From Planoprotostelium fungivorum (taxonomy: Eukaryota; Evosea; Variosea; Cavosteliida; Cavosteliaceae), in NCBI GenBank assembly GCA_003024175.1, contig MDYQ01000372.1, forward strand, positions 1 through 64,000: a DNA stretch of 64,000 nt, given 5' to 3'. A program made the translations under genes and the position numbers. Positions within the stretch are counted from its first letter, which is position 1, and every line of letters begins with the position of its first letter. The notes below the pieces were generated by a model, which worked only from the letters and a program-made list of their open reading frames with translations, did not search any database and was not told the origin of the DNA. This document shows, one piece after another, positions 22,469-35,194 of this stretch.

Positions 22469-25400
22469 ATGGCTAGTCCGATCATGGAGATGATGTACCC
22501 TTCATCTGCGACAGATGAAAGACCTTCTATACCCAATACCTCAGAAATCACAAAGGATACCGAAGACGAACGAGCCGAAACGTCCATAGGAATGCAGGAG
22601 ACGGAGGTGGGTTTTGAATCATCATCATGTATAGAGGATGTCGATGAAATGGACGAAATCAGATTTTAATCTCACACAGGATAAAGAAGAGATGAAGATG
22701 GAGATACAGAATTCGACCATTCCTCCTCACGACGCAGATGGAGAGATACAGAAACAGTTTCTTCTTGCAGCTGACGAGAAACTTGGAGAAGAATCAGAAG
22801 CCGGAATAGAGGAGCCCTCTGCTCCAGAACCGGTATCTCATCTAACATGATATGTTCTCCATCTGACTTGGAACAGTCAAATGAGGAACCAAACATCCAC
22901 GAGATAGTCATGTCTGATGTTCAGGAGGGAGATGGAGAGGCAATGCAAAACGATCCCCAAAATGAACAGGTAAAACTTCATCTCTCGAAAAACATACGTT
23001 CTAAATCATCTCTCAGGCGACAGAGAACCCAGAAGATGAGGTAGAGGCGACTTTGCATCTCCCAATCTCTGTCATATGATCGCATGAAACTGATGCAAGA
23101 CAGTATCCAGAGTCTCCCTTCGACTCAGAAAAATACAAAGAAGGAGAACTGGACGAGATGGGACAGCCTCTCATGCCACCCACCGGAGAAGATGATCCAT
23201 CCTCCAAGCTGGTCGTCCCAAACCCGGATCTAGACCCCACCGACAGCGAGCCCGAAGTGATCTCCTCCATCTCCTGCATCTCATTCATCATCATCCTGAT
23301 CCTCATATCAGAACGAGAGGGACTCATCATCCGAAGACAAGAAGCTCGGCGACAAGGCGGAAGACATCCTCCTCAGTCGATATCGAGAGGGCGACCGCTG
23401 GAACGAAGAAGAGAAGGTCGAGTTATCCATCGACACCGGAGTCGATGTGAAAGACATCGATGAGTGGTGGGACGAGAAGAACAAGTCCAGACGCACGAGG
23501 GGCTCCGTCACAGAGGTCCTGACGAAGGCTTTCCTCAAAGAGGGTCGCAACGACATCCCGCCTGATGAGATGATCAAGTTGGGTGATCGATTGGGTCTGT
23601 CCGTCAGAAAAGTGAAAAAATGGATGGAAAACTTCAAGTATCGATCCAAGATGAAGGAAAAGTACGGGACGACGAGACCCAACCGCAGGAGACAGAGCGG
23701 AGGGGACGACGTGAGTTACGCATGATGACGTGTGATGACGTCATCAGGAGTATCGGATGAGTAAGAAGAAACCGAACGATGGTTCTAGCTCGAATTCGCG
23801 TGGTACGAGGAATAAGAAGCAGAAGTTTGAGGTGAGAGGGTGTTTGGTGTGGGGAGTGAAGGGAGCAGGAGAGCAATTGGGTGGGAGATATACCGGAGGA
23901 TTATGGAGAGACAGAGGAGCAAGCAGACTTGGACACGACAGTGAGTGTCCTCTATTTGACCTGTGATGATCAAGATCATCATGATCATGCTGATGATGAT
24001 GATCATCATCGACGATCATGAAGACGATGATGATGACATACGACAGAACGAAGACCAGAGAACCACTCCAGAGAAGGAGAAGAAGACCGTGAAACACTCC
24101 CCCGAGGTCGTCTGCATGCTCGAATCTTCCTTCCGTCTCAAGCAACCGTGGACCGAGAGACAGAAGGAAGAGCTGATGGCTGTCACCGGCCTCACTGTCC
24201 TCCAATTGAGAGGTTGGGCCTACAACAAGAAAGTGTACGGCAACCGAGGAGGTCTCAGAGACGAAGAGAAGGAGAGACTGCACGATCTGTATCACAGAGA
24301 AGATCGAAACGACATCACGGGGGAGGAGATGATGGACATCGCCAACGAATTCGGTGTGGAAGAAGCCAGGGTGCAGTACTGGGTGACTGGTCATCGTTCT
24401 CTGTTAGAGAAGACGAGTCAGTTGAAGGTGGAAGCACCGGCGAGCGAGGTGAGGGCGGGCGTTAAACCTTAAACCGACTGAGCGTACAAGGACACTTCGA
24501 TTCCGGGTCTCATCGCTCAGGGAGCACTCAACCGCCGCGCCAAGCAGAAGAAGAGTACTTTCGGGGTGAGAATCAATCTCGATTTTATTCCATTTTAATC
24601 GCTGAAATTGGGACAGGAAGAGTACGATGAGAGGAGCGAAGTCGTAGAGGAGGAAGAAGAGACGAACACCGAGGCCCTCGGAGAATACGCGGAAGTTCCG
24701 GAGACAGTGGAAGAGTATTCGGAGAATCCGAGCGTCACCCTGACCACCGAACCACAAGAGGAATACGAGTACCATCACAACTCCGATTCCGACGTAACCG
24801 ACGGTGAAGCCGTAAGTCATCCATCTACAACCCGCCCGATTCTCATCTACAACTCGCCTGATTTTCTCAGGATGCACCCGTCCACAGAGACAGGAAGGAG
24901 ACTACACCTTCCAGCAGGAGACCTTACCCCACCGAAATCAAGATGCAGCTCGAGGCCGCCTACATCGAGGGAAGAAAGTGGACGCCCGAAGAGACAGAGA
25001 TGCTCTCACACAGCACCGGACTCTCTACCAAGCAGATTCGAGTGTGGAGAGCAGACAGACACAGGAACGGACCACCGAGGAGGAGTGCTGCCGTTCTCAA
25101 CGATGAGAAATGGGAGACACTGATCGAAGCTTATCACCGGGATGGAAGGGGAGAGATACCGATGGAAGAGATGAGGGGAAATCTGTGCGGGAGACTCAGG
25201 ATGTCAGAGGCACAGATATTGAACTGGCAGAGGAGGTATCGCAGTCTGTTGTTCCCACAGATGGAGGAGGTGCAGAAGAGAGTCGTCAAGAACGAAGAGG
25301 AGGAAGAGGTGTGTTTTCATCTCTTCGTATGAATTAGAAGATAGAATCCTACAAGATAAAATAAAACGGAATAAAATCATTCCTCGTGGAATATTGACTG

Positions 25401-25727
25401 AGGAGAAAGCAGGAGGAAGAGGAAGAAGAGGAAGAAGATTACTTGGAGTACACTTCGAAGAGAAGGAGGAGAGCACCACCGACAGAGGAAGCGAGCGAAG
25501 ACACGACACCAAAGAAGAAGAGAGTGTGCAGGAACTACACACCCGACATCATCAATATCTTAGAGGGTGCCTACCAGGAAGACAAAGAAAAACCTTGGGA
25601 TATGGAAGTCAGGCTGAGACTGTCTGGTATGACTGGACTGAGCACAACACAAGTTTACGTGTGGAGGAACGATAGAAGGAGGAGAGAGAAGAGACACACT
25701 GGAGGAAAATCGAAAGGAAAGAGATAG
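22469..25727 (+). CDS. Protein with seven homeodomain-like units
   Basis: Starts MASPIMEMMYPSSATDERP and has an acidic, low-complexity N-terminal third. Seven helix-turn-helix units of about 45-60 residues follow, each ending in a recognition helix built like the homeodomain 'xxVxxWxxNxRxR': VDVKDIDEWWDEKNKSRR (about 23450), RKVKKWMENFKYRSK (23610), LQLRGWAYNKKVYG (24210), ARVQYWVTGHRSLL (24375), KQIRVWRADRHRNG (25030), AQILNWQRRYRSLL (25215) and TQVYVWRNDRRRREK (25640). First helices read like 'LEAAYxEGRKWTPEE'. Glu-rich linkers separate the pairs 1-2, 3-4, 5-6 and the single unit 7. About ten exons join in frame. The C-terminus is basic (GGKSKGKR). Probably a nuclear DNA-binding protein. 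Confidence 0.8.
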
Positions 25728-25868
25728 AGAGGATGATGAAGATCAAGTGTCTCACTTTGTACATCTCTTTTCTATTCCTCATAAATTAAGTGTCGTTTTT
25801 ACAGTGGTCCTACGAATTGCGAGTGGAAAGAGGAGGAAGCAGCTTTCGCTGTGTCGTGTTGCCTGCTT

Positions 25869-26586
25869 CTAACTCGTCTGCTCGTATCCATTAGCCCGCA
25901 GATCAGGTGGCATCATCGTCTCACCTTCCCACGAAGCCAGTTTCTTCGATGAAGACAGTTGAAATGCCTTCTGTTGTGTCAGTGGTTCACTCCCAAAGAG
26001 TGGCTTGTGCTGCGGTTTGATGCTGTTCTTCGGTGCATCATCGGTGTGTTGTGGAAGAGGTGATAGAGCCGTCGATCCTGGAGCCGCCAACGGTTGCGAT
26101 GGTGGTGTGATCCATTCGATGTCACCCATCTGGCTGTTTTGGATGGCTTCTTTGAAGAACAGAACCTGATCTTTTGGTTGGAGGATGTTCTTCACAAAGT
26201 CGATGCCAGGTGGATAATTGAAATCGGCTGGTCTACCGAAGGATTTTGACTTTCTAAAGTGTTTCTTCTCTTTGACGGACTGCGATTGCGATTAAGAGAT
26301 GATGTTCGTCACTGTATGAGGAAATCACCAGCTTCGGTGGGCTCAGGATGGTGTCTACCGGCCCCAATGCTTCATCATATGCGGGATCTCTCGGTCTGCT
26401 CCGACTCAAATTACCACCATCTGTGACTATCATCTCCTCTATCAATTGAATTTGTTCCCGACTGGCCCTCCTGTGGATATAGGGCATGGACGGGTTGCTC
26501 TCACGCAATGCTACACGATTGGAGTTGTTGATGACGGGTGGAGGTGTGTCAATACCCAGCGTCGATTTACTGCGATAGAGGCTCAT
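25869..26586 (-). CDS. Hypothetical protein, two or three exons
   Basis: Starts MSLYRSKSTLGIDTPPPV at 26586. An intron after SPPKL joins in phase 0 to SVKEKKHFRKSKSFGRPADF and then PPGIDFVKNILQPKDQVLF. The C-terminal half is Pro/Ser/Gln-rich and probably disordered. 'SFGRPADFNYPPG' is reminiscent of short motifs in axonemal proteins, which is not enough to name it. It lies 113 bp downstream of the TRAPPC11 stop, in the same direction. Confidence 0.55.
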
Positions 26587-26699
26587 CCCTGATCCCTTCC
26601 TCTGTCTACGTCTCGTCCGAAGCTACTATATACCCTACACCAAATCGGGAAACTGTCCTCCCATTTTTCCAAGAAAAGAAAAACGAACGCAACAGCTCT

Positions 26700-29600
26700 T
26701 TATGTTCGGATTCCCTTCGAAGGGCTTACGAAGATGTAACGAGGCTGCTTCGTCTGTGGCAGCTCTTTACCCAATCTCTTCGATGTGATGTGAATGGCTG
26801 GTAGGGGCTGTCTGCCAGCAGATAGAGGTAGCAAGTTGTATCTCAACACGGTGCTGCGGTGTGGATGTATGCTCAGAGAACTGTCATCGTCATCAGCTCC
26901 GTGCGATCGCGTTGGAAGGATGAACTTGATGATGACGCACCTCAATTGTTTGTCTCCAGCAAAGAGGAAGGCACCGTTATCCCCCACGCTCAACCCAAAC
27001 TCCTGCAGCGTGTCCGTGTGGTTGTGCAGCTCGATCATGTAAGAGAAGAGATGACCCAGAACAGTCGACGAAGGGTTATCGAAACGAATGGAAAAGGGGG
27101 CGGTGGATATCTTCGTGTCAGGCACTTCCAAGTTGGCAATTACGGGTACGGGAGACGATTCCAAGGATTCAGTTCGCTGCCACGTCAGCTGTACCGATCC
27201 TAACGGGATGTTGTCTCCACCGGTGGAAGGTAACAGTTTGTACCACACAGCGTAACGGTTGTCGTGATGCATGACTGCGTGATGATGAGATGGAGGACGA
27301 GTAGAGAGAGGTTCACCTTGTGTCTTGTCTTCTCCCTTCGATGTACCGATGCAAGTGACGTGCTGCTGGTTCTGGTTCATTAGGACACATTCAACTTTAT
27401 CTGACTCACGAATTGTGGAACAGATTGCAACCACTTGAGTTGAAACGGTGCGTTGTTCACCACGTCGAGTGAGAGGTAGAACGGCTGATTCACCACGATC
27501 GAATTCGCGGACAGAGTGTTGATGGGCGAAAAGTGTGAAGTGTAAAAGTGACACTGAACGTTGAACGGCTGGACGACTGGAACATCAAACGACCTCTCTG
27601 CGAACGAGGTGAAGTGTGTCACCGTCTCGTAATTGACCTATCGTCCTCAGTCTGTGGTGTAGAATGATTTCACTATCACCTTCACGACGATCTTTCTAGT
27701 GAGGGGGACATTTGTGTGGAAGTAAAAGTTTTGAGAGAACTCTTCGTCGAGGTGAATGTCTTCCAGTGGAATGTCGTTCAGTTTCTTCGTACGGTCTTCG
27801 GTGGTGAAGAAACAATCTTCTTCTGTAGGAAAATGAATGGTGGAATAAAATAGATTAAATTGTCGATGGAGTGGATCGAGACTGTGATACTATGCATCAT
27901 GGATGGGATAGAATGAATAGAGAATAAAATAGAATAAAATGAGGATGGCTCACTGATGGGTGGATTGATGTCGAAAGATATGGAGCCTCTCGATATGGAT
28001 TCTCCCTTGTTCTTCATTCGGATCTGCATGTAGTAGTATTCACCGACCAGAGCTGGTGGCGTGTGTAGAGCCGTAATTTCTAATCTGGCTTCGTAGGCCA
28101 ACACCCTGCACATCACAATGAATACGAGAATGAATAGAAAAGAGAGAAAGAATAAAATGAAAAGAGAGAGAATAAAACGACGCAATCGATATCAACTCGT
28201 ATACTCTTTTGAAAATGTTGATTCTCACATATCGATTTTCGATGAAACGAAATGAAAAAAAGATGAAGATGAAATCACTTGGTGCTGGTCCTCTCTACGA
28301 ATGCATCCGGATCGTCTGAATTCGATTTGAAGGTGGGCCAGGCATCTAATTTCCACAAGAAATGGATGTTCGTGTTTCCTCCACCCAGAACAGCCGTGAC
28401 GCTCGTGCACTTGACTTCCGTCCTCTCTTTGGTCACGAAGCTGAATTCAAACTTCTTCACCGCTCCCACATCAAAGATCAACTGTCGATGTGAGTCCATC
28501 ACATCGTGATTTGACAAAGTGACATCGACGATGAGAGATCTCACTTGTTGTGGGTCATCTATGATGGTGTCGTAGGTGGAATCGTTGAATTGGATCTGCA
28601 CTCGGCTGAACTGTATGGTTCCGGGAAATTGAGAGGAGAGACGTAAGACAAAATCCATCCGACTTTTCGCGTAGAAGGTTCCCTTGGTGAACTGTACTCT
28701 GGCAGAGAGTGATTCGGTCAAGGGTGATATCGACAATAAAATAGAATAAAAGGATATTTAAATTCGAATTGTAGTCGACCGGAGTCATGATGGGACCGAG
28801 CTGGTCTTGGTTGGGAAACAAGCCTTCGGCTCTCTACAACGCGTCAACTCGAAATTTCGACTCGTAACGTCACCTCGTACAGCGATATGAAATCTCCCAG
28901 GATTTTCTTCTTCTCTTCGATCGGTATCGGCATATCTATATTTAGAATGAATCGATACACTTGTTATCACAGACTCACTTGGAGCCAACAGCTGCATGGA
29001 ATAGTTGACGAAATCTCCGGGAAGGTTCAGACGGAGCGAGCACAAGAGCGAATAATTCAGCGTGTTGGCCAGGAGACTCCACCACATCTCCCCTCGGTAA
29101 TTCGCTGCGATGCGGTCGAACCACCTGCGAGATATCAGCGGAATCTCGGCCATTTCGATGTCACTTTTTGGCCACTTCGTATTTCTCTGAGGCAAATCTC
29201 TCTTGACCGATGAGGGCTCCGGTGTAGAGCGCCATCCTGCTTGATTTCGATTTATAATGATCGTAAGCCTATTGAAATAGTGAGTCTTTTCACATAGAAA
29301 ATGAATTAGAAATAAGAAACAAATTGTGAATGGAAATAGAATGACGTCGAGCTTATTTTAGATAAGTTCGATCAGTTAAAATGATGTATGTATCATTTTG
29401 AATGTGAGTATATCGATTCCATCTATCGTTGCGACGAACAAGTCACCTTGTGTAATAGATCTAAGATCTCAGAAGAGTGAGAAACCAACATCTCCCTGCA
29501 GATGTCTATGAAATCGATCTCCTTCTTCTCTTCCTTCTCCAGCACCTCCCATCCAGTCAATCGAAACATCGTCCGATCTACAACGAGTCACTCACCTGGG

Positions 29601-31746
29601 GGCTGAGTACGAATAAGAATTTCTCTCTGTGGTGATCGTCCGTCTGGCCCACGTACTCTTGTTTGGAATAATCCATTCCTTCGATCGATGACGTAGGTTT
29701 GATCTCTCTGCTGTTCGATATCTTCTCGAACGATTCGGAGTTTCTGATGTTCTACAGTTTTTATTTCAGAGGGTGAAGGAGAGAAGATGAGGAAGGGTGG
29801 AGAAGAGAATAGAAGAAGAAAGGCAGAAGAGAAGATGAACGGTGTGGAGAAGAAAAAATAAGATTAAAAAGGTGAAGAGGAGAGGAGAAAACAATAGGGT
29901 GAAGGATAGAATGAGATGATGACATAGAGAGAAAGAGTTGAACGGTTCGAAACTGACCTGACCGATTTCCAGAGCCACCTTCTTTCTCTGTATGGCATAT
30001 TTGGCTGCAATCTGATAATAGAAGGCAGGGTGTTGCAGACTGAGAGTGTTGGTGTTCTGCCAATTGTACTGAATTTGATTCTCCAGCATCTGTCCGAAGA
30101 CCAGATACCTACATTATGTCACATTTTATTTCCATTTATTTCAAATCTATTTCAAAAACATTCTTATCATACGAGATAACGATACGTTTATGAATAGATG
30201 TTAAGATGGACTCACTGTCTAGATAACCAAGCCCAGTGTTGGTACTCGATCTGAGGGAGTCCCGTGACTGGCTTATACACGCGTGCGTGTCTCTGGAATT
30301 GATTCAAAGCTTCGTTGATGTTGTTCGTGTTCAGGTGGAACCGGCTGATCTACATCGAGTCACTCCGTGAAACAATAAAACGAAATAAAATAAGAATCTC
30401 ACCATGAAATGGATGAGATCGGCCACGGCCTTGATTTCACCAGAGGAGACTAATCGTGACATGTTCGGATCGACGGCGACAAGTGTAGACAGTGCATTGT
30501 ATGAAGAGGTGTAATACTTCAATATGGTTCGATTGTCTCTCCTAAATTCTGCTAGATAAGCGATCTTAAAGTGGTAACGGATCTGGTAGATCTACAACGT
30601 CACGTCAGGTGAAATGTCGTGGATAATTCGAGTTACGTACCAGCTGAGACATCTTCCATACAGCGACGTTCGTAACCATTGTAGATGAGCTCAGATTCGA
30701 TTGACCACCGCTGCCTCCTCCAACGACATACGAGCTGTGAGCTCCTCCTGATGATGACATTCAACATCACGATCGTGCACGATGGCATCTTCCATCACGA
30801 TCGACACTCACCGACAGCGGGACTGCTCGATATTTCGGGTCCTTTGACTATGGGTGAATTAGACATGACGGAGAGTGTGGCTGGACCGAAAGCGGAGGAA
30901 GAAGAAGAAGCTTGTAGCCTCTCTAATGTTCCCTTGAGAGCACGAGCTTCATCTTGGTAGAAGACTCTCGTATACTCTGGCAAGATTTTGTCTAATCTGG
31001 CGGAGAAGGATGAGCGAGAGACGAAAAGATGAGATGACCACCTCTTGACCGATTCGGTGATCATATCACGATCGATGTGGATGATACTTCGGCCATCCAC
31101 TTCTGCTCTCTTTCTCATGTCGTTCGTTCGCGCGTCTGAAGAGGGTTCCACGCCTGTTGAGATGTTGGTGAGTGCTGTGTTTGAGATGGAATGGATCACC
31201 TGGATTGTCTCTCTTCTGTACGAGTCCCAATATGATCTTCGTGCTTCTTCCCTTGATTTTTTTCCTGTTTCTCTTATTAGTTTGGGGTTAAGTGTCGCCG
31301 ATAGAGTGTGATATGGTGTGATATGGGATAGATGACGATTCGTATCGTGTCAACTCCTGATCAAGTGGTTATACGTGTTTCAATCACCTGATGACATCGA
31401 GTTGGGAGACAATGTCAGAGTCTATCGGTTTTCCCTCTTCGTCGGTCCAATTGAAGAGCGCAATGATTACGGCTGGGATCACGTTCTTCTGTCGATACAT
31501 CCAATCTCCTTGGATGATCCCCTTTGGAGTAGAAAACTCTTTGGGTCTGTCTTTCTTGGTGGATAGATTGGACATCTCTGGTGATTCGTATCCCACGAAA
31601 TGGTAAGGAACTAGACCTCTCGAATCTGCATCTGGCCGGACGATATACTGAAACGCCTTGATAATGTATGCGTGAAGAGGAGAGCAACCGACAAGTGCCA
31701 CCACCGGTCGTGGTGACTCACGCACCTCTTCAGGGTATTGATTCAT
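26700..31746 (-). CDS. TRAPPC11: TRAPP complex subunit 11 (TRAPPC11/foie gras)
   Basis: A subunit of the TRAPPIII tethering complex that acts in ER-to-Golgi traffic and autophagy. The N-terminus (31746) reads MNQYPEEVRESPRPVVALV, then GIIQGDWMYRQKNVIPAVII, typical of the family. The foie gras domain covers about 30.6-29.0 kb, with NTLSLQHPAFYYQIAAKYA and MWWSLLANTLNYSLL. The C-terminal beta-rich 'gryphon' region (28.7-26.7 kb) includes DFVLRLSSQFPGTIQFSRV and VLRYNLLPLSAGRQPLP. The gene has about 12 or more exons, and several introns carry the motif ATTTTATTCTATTTTATT. One intron (about 29.76-29.95 kb) is a purine-rich tract on the plus strand. Divergent from the EGF-type gene, with 90 bp between starts. 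Confidence 0.9.
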
Positions 31747-31836
31747 CCCCTGAGCTAAGATGAGGTCCGTCCAAATTTCAGGCTATTTGATTTTCTTTTC
31801 ATTTTACAGACGCATCGATCGCATCACAGAGGCACC
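31747..31836. promoter_or_regulatory. 90-bp divergent intergenic region
   Basis: Only 90 bp lie between the start codons of TRAPPC11 (minus) and the EGF-type membrane protein (plus), so both promoters and leaders must fit or overlap here. It contains TTTGATTTTCTTTTCATTTT, a T-rich stretch. No known box is recognised. Confidence 0.4.
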
Positions 31837-32656
31837 ATGGGTTTCAACAGCCGTCTGGTGTTGCTACTGCTGACTTTATTTATTGTTGGGGCCTACGAGA
31901 GGAAACATCCTCTGGGAAAGGGTGAGAATGCTCGGTGAACCAGATGATGATGTCTTTAGATTACGAGTGTAATTCCTTGACGTGCATTCACGGTCAGTGT
32001 GGGTCAGTCAATGGAACAACAAAATGCATCTGTGATGCCGGGTGGCAGGGGCCATATTGTCAGTGTAATCCGTTGGTCAGTCCCAACCTCTTATGTTCTG
32101 GCAACGGAACTTGCAACAACACCATCTGTCAATGCAATGATGGGTTCGGTGGCATCAATTGCGATTGCAGCTCCGATGACACGTGTAATGGTGGGCTCAT
32201 TCTCTTCAATTCCATCTTCTGATGTAAAATCCACAGCCGGTCATTGTCTCATTCGGATCAATTCGACAGATCCATTCTGTCGCTGTGAGCCGAGATACCT
32301 CACACAATCCAGTAACTGCACCGTCGTAGACTGTTCGGAAGCATTCGAAGATCAGTGCTACGATCTCAGCATCTGCAAATGGTGTCCATCGGCTCCCATT
32401 CGTTGTGTCCCTGTGAATACAACGGGCTTCGCAGATTGTATAATGTATGGCACAATTCCAAAAGGGTCTGTTACAAGTGAGATGAGAAATCGTCTCAGCC
32501 GATTGACAATCGTCATTAGACATTCCAACGGATTGGACCAATTTTATCATCTCTATTTCGGTCGTTGGCGGCTTGGCCGTGTTGATCGCGTCCGCTTATC
32601 TCATCTTTAGAAGTAGGCAGAAGAAGTGGAACACGTATACGACAATAAATGAATGA
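31837..32656 (+). CDS. EGF-like type I membrane protein
   Basis: A signal peptide (MGFNSRLVLLLLTLFIVGAY) is followed by Cys-rich EGF-like modules: HGQCGSVNGTTKCICDAGW and GNGTCNNTICQCNDGFGG. A second Cys-rich domain follows (CRCEPRYLTQSSNCTVVDC, CKWCPSAPIRCV). The last exon gives a membrane span (IISISVVGGLAVLIASAYL) and a short basic cytoplasmic tail ending KWNTYTTINE. Four exons join in frame. Several N-glycosylation sites are visible. A surface adhesion or receptor role is likely. An AATAAA lies inside the last codons, just before the stop. Confidence 0.85.
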
Positions 32657-32783
32657 TGATCTGCGTGCACGTGTTTCATTGTTTTTGAATCTCCTGATGA
32701 CCTTCTCAGACTGAGATTCCTCATTGATCTTGGCGTTTGTTTTCGCATTGACCATAAACCAATGTCCCAGACGCTGCACTCGA

Positions 32784-33095
32784 TCACCTGTAGCTTTTCT
32801 CGTGAAATGCTGTGTGGTCCTTTCTTTCAGTCCTGGTCCAGCCTGTAGAATGTCAGCATCATGACCATCACACTCATCACTCACGAGTTTCGATGTGAAT
32901 TATAATTAATTGGGCCCCCACAGGCCGCTCGTCTTCAGATATTATCACCTCTTCCTCTCGACATCCCCTTCGGAAGGAGAAGCTGAGGTCGCGGTGAGCT
33001 GTTTTCTGATTCAGCGAATGTGACAACGAGATTTCTGGGAAGAGTAAATTTTCGGTCGGCTTCCCCCACACTCCAGGAGGCACAAGGGAAAGCAT
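32784..33095 (-). CDS. Possible small basic protein
   Basis: A frame starting MLSLVPPGVWGKPTENLLF (33095) runs through SFRRGCREEEVIISEDERP to an in-frame intron and a short terminal exon ending FHEKSYR. No domain recognised. It lies between a convergent gene and the divergent ACMSD start (66 bp). The 3' exon frame choice is uncertain. Confidence 0.35.
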
Positions 33096-33161
33096 TTACA
33101 AGGTGAGAACAGCAGTCCATCGATGATTGTCCAGCGATATCGCATCTGATCGACGGGTAGC

Positions 33162-34528
33162 ATGCAGAACAAGACATTCAAAGTCGATCTTCACACACAC
33201 ATTTTGCCAAAGAACTGGCCAGATCTCGAGAAAAAATACGGATATGGTGGATGGGTCAACTTGGAACACACAGAGCGTAACACGGCTCGTATGATGATCG
33301 ATGGGAAGTTCTTCAGAGAGATCGAGTGCAACTGTTTCAGCCCAGAGGTGACATCATCACAACACGGATGGAATCATTGACGTGATGTAGGCTCGCATCA
33401 AAGATTGCGATAGAGATCAAGTGGACCTTCAAGTGTTGTCTACTGTGCCCGTCATGTTCAGGTAATCATCACTATCCAACCCTTTTCATCTCACAGATGG
33501 ACAGTTATTGGGCCAAGCCCGAACACGCTCTCGATCTCTCTCGATATCTGAACGATCATCTGGCCCAGGTGAGAGAAAAGACACAGAACGAGGGAGAGTG
33601 ACGAAACGAAGGTAGTCTCAGAGAATCCAAAGAGGTTCGTTGGATTGGGTACATTACCGATGCAAGCTCCCGAGTTGGCCGTGCAAGAGTTACGCAGATG
33701 CATGCTCGATCTGGGGCTAGCCGGCGTTCAAGTGAATTTCGACTCTTTGCATTGCATCCATGATTGACTTCCAATCAGATCGGCTCGCACGTCAACGAGT
33801 GGAATCTAGACGCCCCCGAGCTCTTCCCCATCTTCCAAGAGGCCGAGAAATTAGGTGACGTCTCACGATGCACCGTCTATCCCATCATCATCTCATCGTC
33901 CATCAGGTGCGGCCGTCTTTGTTCATCCTTGGGACATGATGGGAAAGAACGAGATGCAAAAGTACTGGCTGCCTTGGTTAGTGGGCATGCCGGCCGAGAC
34001 ATCACGGGCCATCTGCTCCATGATCTTCTCCGGAATCTTCCGCAAACTCCCCAAACTCAAGGTGGCATCGAACACCCTCCATTTCTCTGTCTAAATCGCC
34101 ACAGGTCTGCTTCGCCCACGGAGGAGGCAGTTTCCCCATCACGATCGGCAGGATCGAACATGGATGGGAGTGCAGACCCGACCTCTGTGCCGTAGAGTGC
34201 AAGGAGAACCCTCGAGAGTTCTTAGGAAACATGTATTTCGATTCGCTTGTGCATGATGATAAGGCGCTCAAGTTTGTCGTCGATCTGATGGGACCCGATC
34301 GTGTCATCTTGGGTTCAGATTATCCTTTTCCACGTGAGATGGATCGTGATGGAAGATGACACGTGTGACTCATTCGATGATGCAGTTGGAGAAGATCATC
34401 CGGGAAAGATGGTGGAAGAGACGCAGCTGCTCGATGATGAGACGAAAGAGAAGATACTGGGGACAAATGCGATGACGTTCTTGGGTTTAGACAAGGAGAA
34501 GTATCGTGCGGGACACGAAGAGATATAG
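33162..34528 (+). CDS. ACMSD: ACMSD-type amidohydrolase
   Basis: 2-amino-3-carboxymuconate-6-semialdehyde decarboxylase, which diverts the kynurenine pathway from quinolinate/NAD synthesis. A TIM-barrel amidohydrolase-2 fold with the N-terminal metal motif [14 protein letters not shown], then [57 protein letters not shown] (metal His), [10 protein letters not shown], and [14 protein letters not shown] (catalytic Asp) near the C-terminus. It ends KYRAGHEEI. About seven exons join in frame, and the length (about 335 aa) matches the family. AATAAA follows the stop directly. Confidence 0.92.
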
Positions 34529-34838
34529 AATAAATTAATGAATTAGCCTCTCAGACATGATCACAAAACATGGAGATGACTGTCGACAGATCGATTACAC
34601 GATCGTTTCATCTTGCGACAGATGAACCGAATAGCGAATGAGCGAGCGATGAAGCAAGTAGTGTGATAGAACTTTCTTCGTGGTTGACCACAGATCATCA
34701 ATAATGATGTTTAGTATCAAAGGAGATAGATGTACAATTGTTTCATTATTACGTCTTCCAATAGGCCATCTCTCACTTGTTCGTGACTGTTCACGTTGAT
34801 GTAATTAAGGAAGATGAAGTGGTGTGTGTGGAGCCAGA
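34529..34838. other. Intergenic, nothing recognised
   Basis: About 310 bp between the ACMSD stop and the convergent RIIa gene. No RNA gene or repeat was recognised. Confidence 0.4.
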
Positions 34839-35075
34839 TCAGGCCAATGGTGTGGAGTTTCTCGCTGCCTTCTCTTTGTCTTTCAGATTTTGAAAGTATC
34901 TAGATATGTCAGCAATGAAGACACAGGGAGATGCATCTCACTGTCTCGACCATTCCAGAATGTCTTCTGGTTGGGCTCGAATGACTGCTTTCGTGTAGAG
35001 TTTCATGATCAAGGCGAGATCTTCAGGAACCTGAATCTGTTCGGCAGAATAGATGGGGCCCTCTTCTTGGTCCAT
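34839..35075 (-). CDS. RIIa-domain small protein (ROPN1L/RSP11-like)
   Basis: Two exons give about 64 residues: MDQEEGPIYSAEQIQVPEDL, LIMKLYTKAVIRAQPEDILE, then after an intron of about 42 nt WSRQ|YFQNLKDKEKAARNS. This matches the dimerisation/docking fold of PKA RII and ropporin/radial-spoke protein 11 (LPxxLKxYxKxAIRxQPxDLLxWSxxYF). Such short proteins bind AKAP-type helices in ciliary radial spokes, so the gene argues that the organism makes, or recently made, cilia. Family members are often longer; a further 3' exon is possible. Confidence 0.75.
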
Positions 35076-35194
35076 GGTGTGATGATGTGCGGCGGTCTCC
35101 GTGGTGGGCTATATTTAGCAGTCTTTTCTACACCCTGCCAAATTTCACTTTCCGGTGTCAGAATTCCATTCCTTCGTTTCGTCAGGACACAAGC

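Noticed and set aside
23744-24394. 216-codon minus-strand open frame inside the homeodomain gene
   Set aside because: It lies opposite Glu/Lys-rich exons, includes His/Asp runs from an intron microsatellite, and has no domain.
29760-29950. Purine-rich block as a separate regulatory element or gene
   Set aside because: It falls inside a TRAPPC11 intron and is explained as an intron low-complexity tract.
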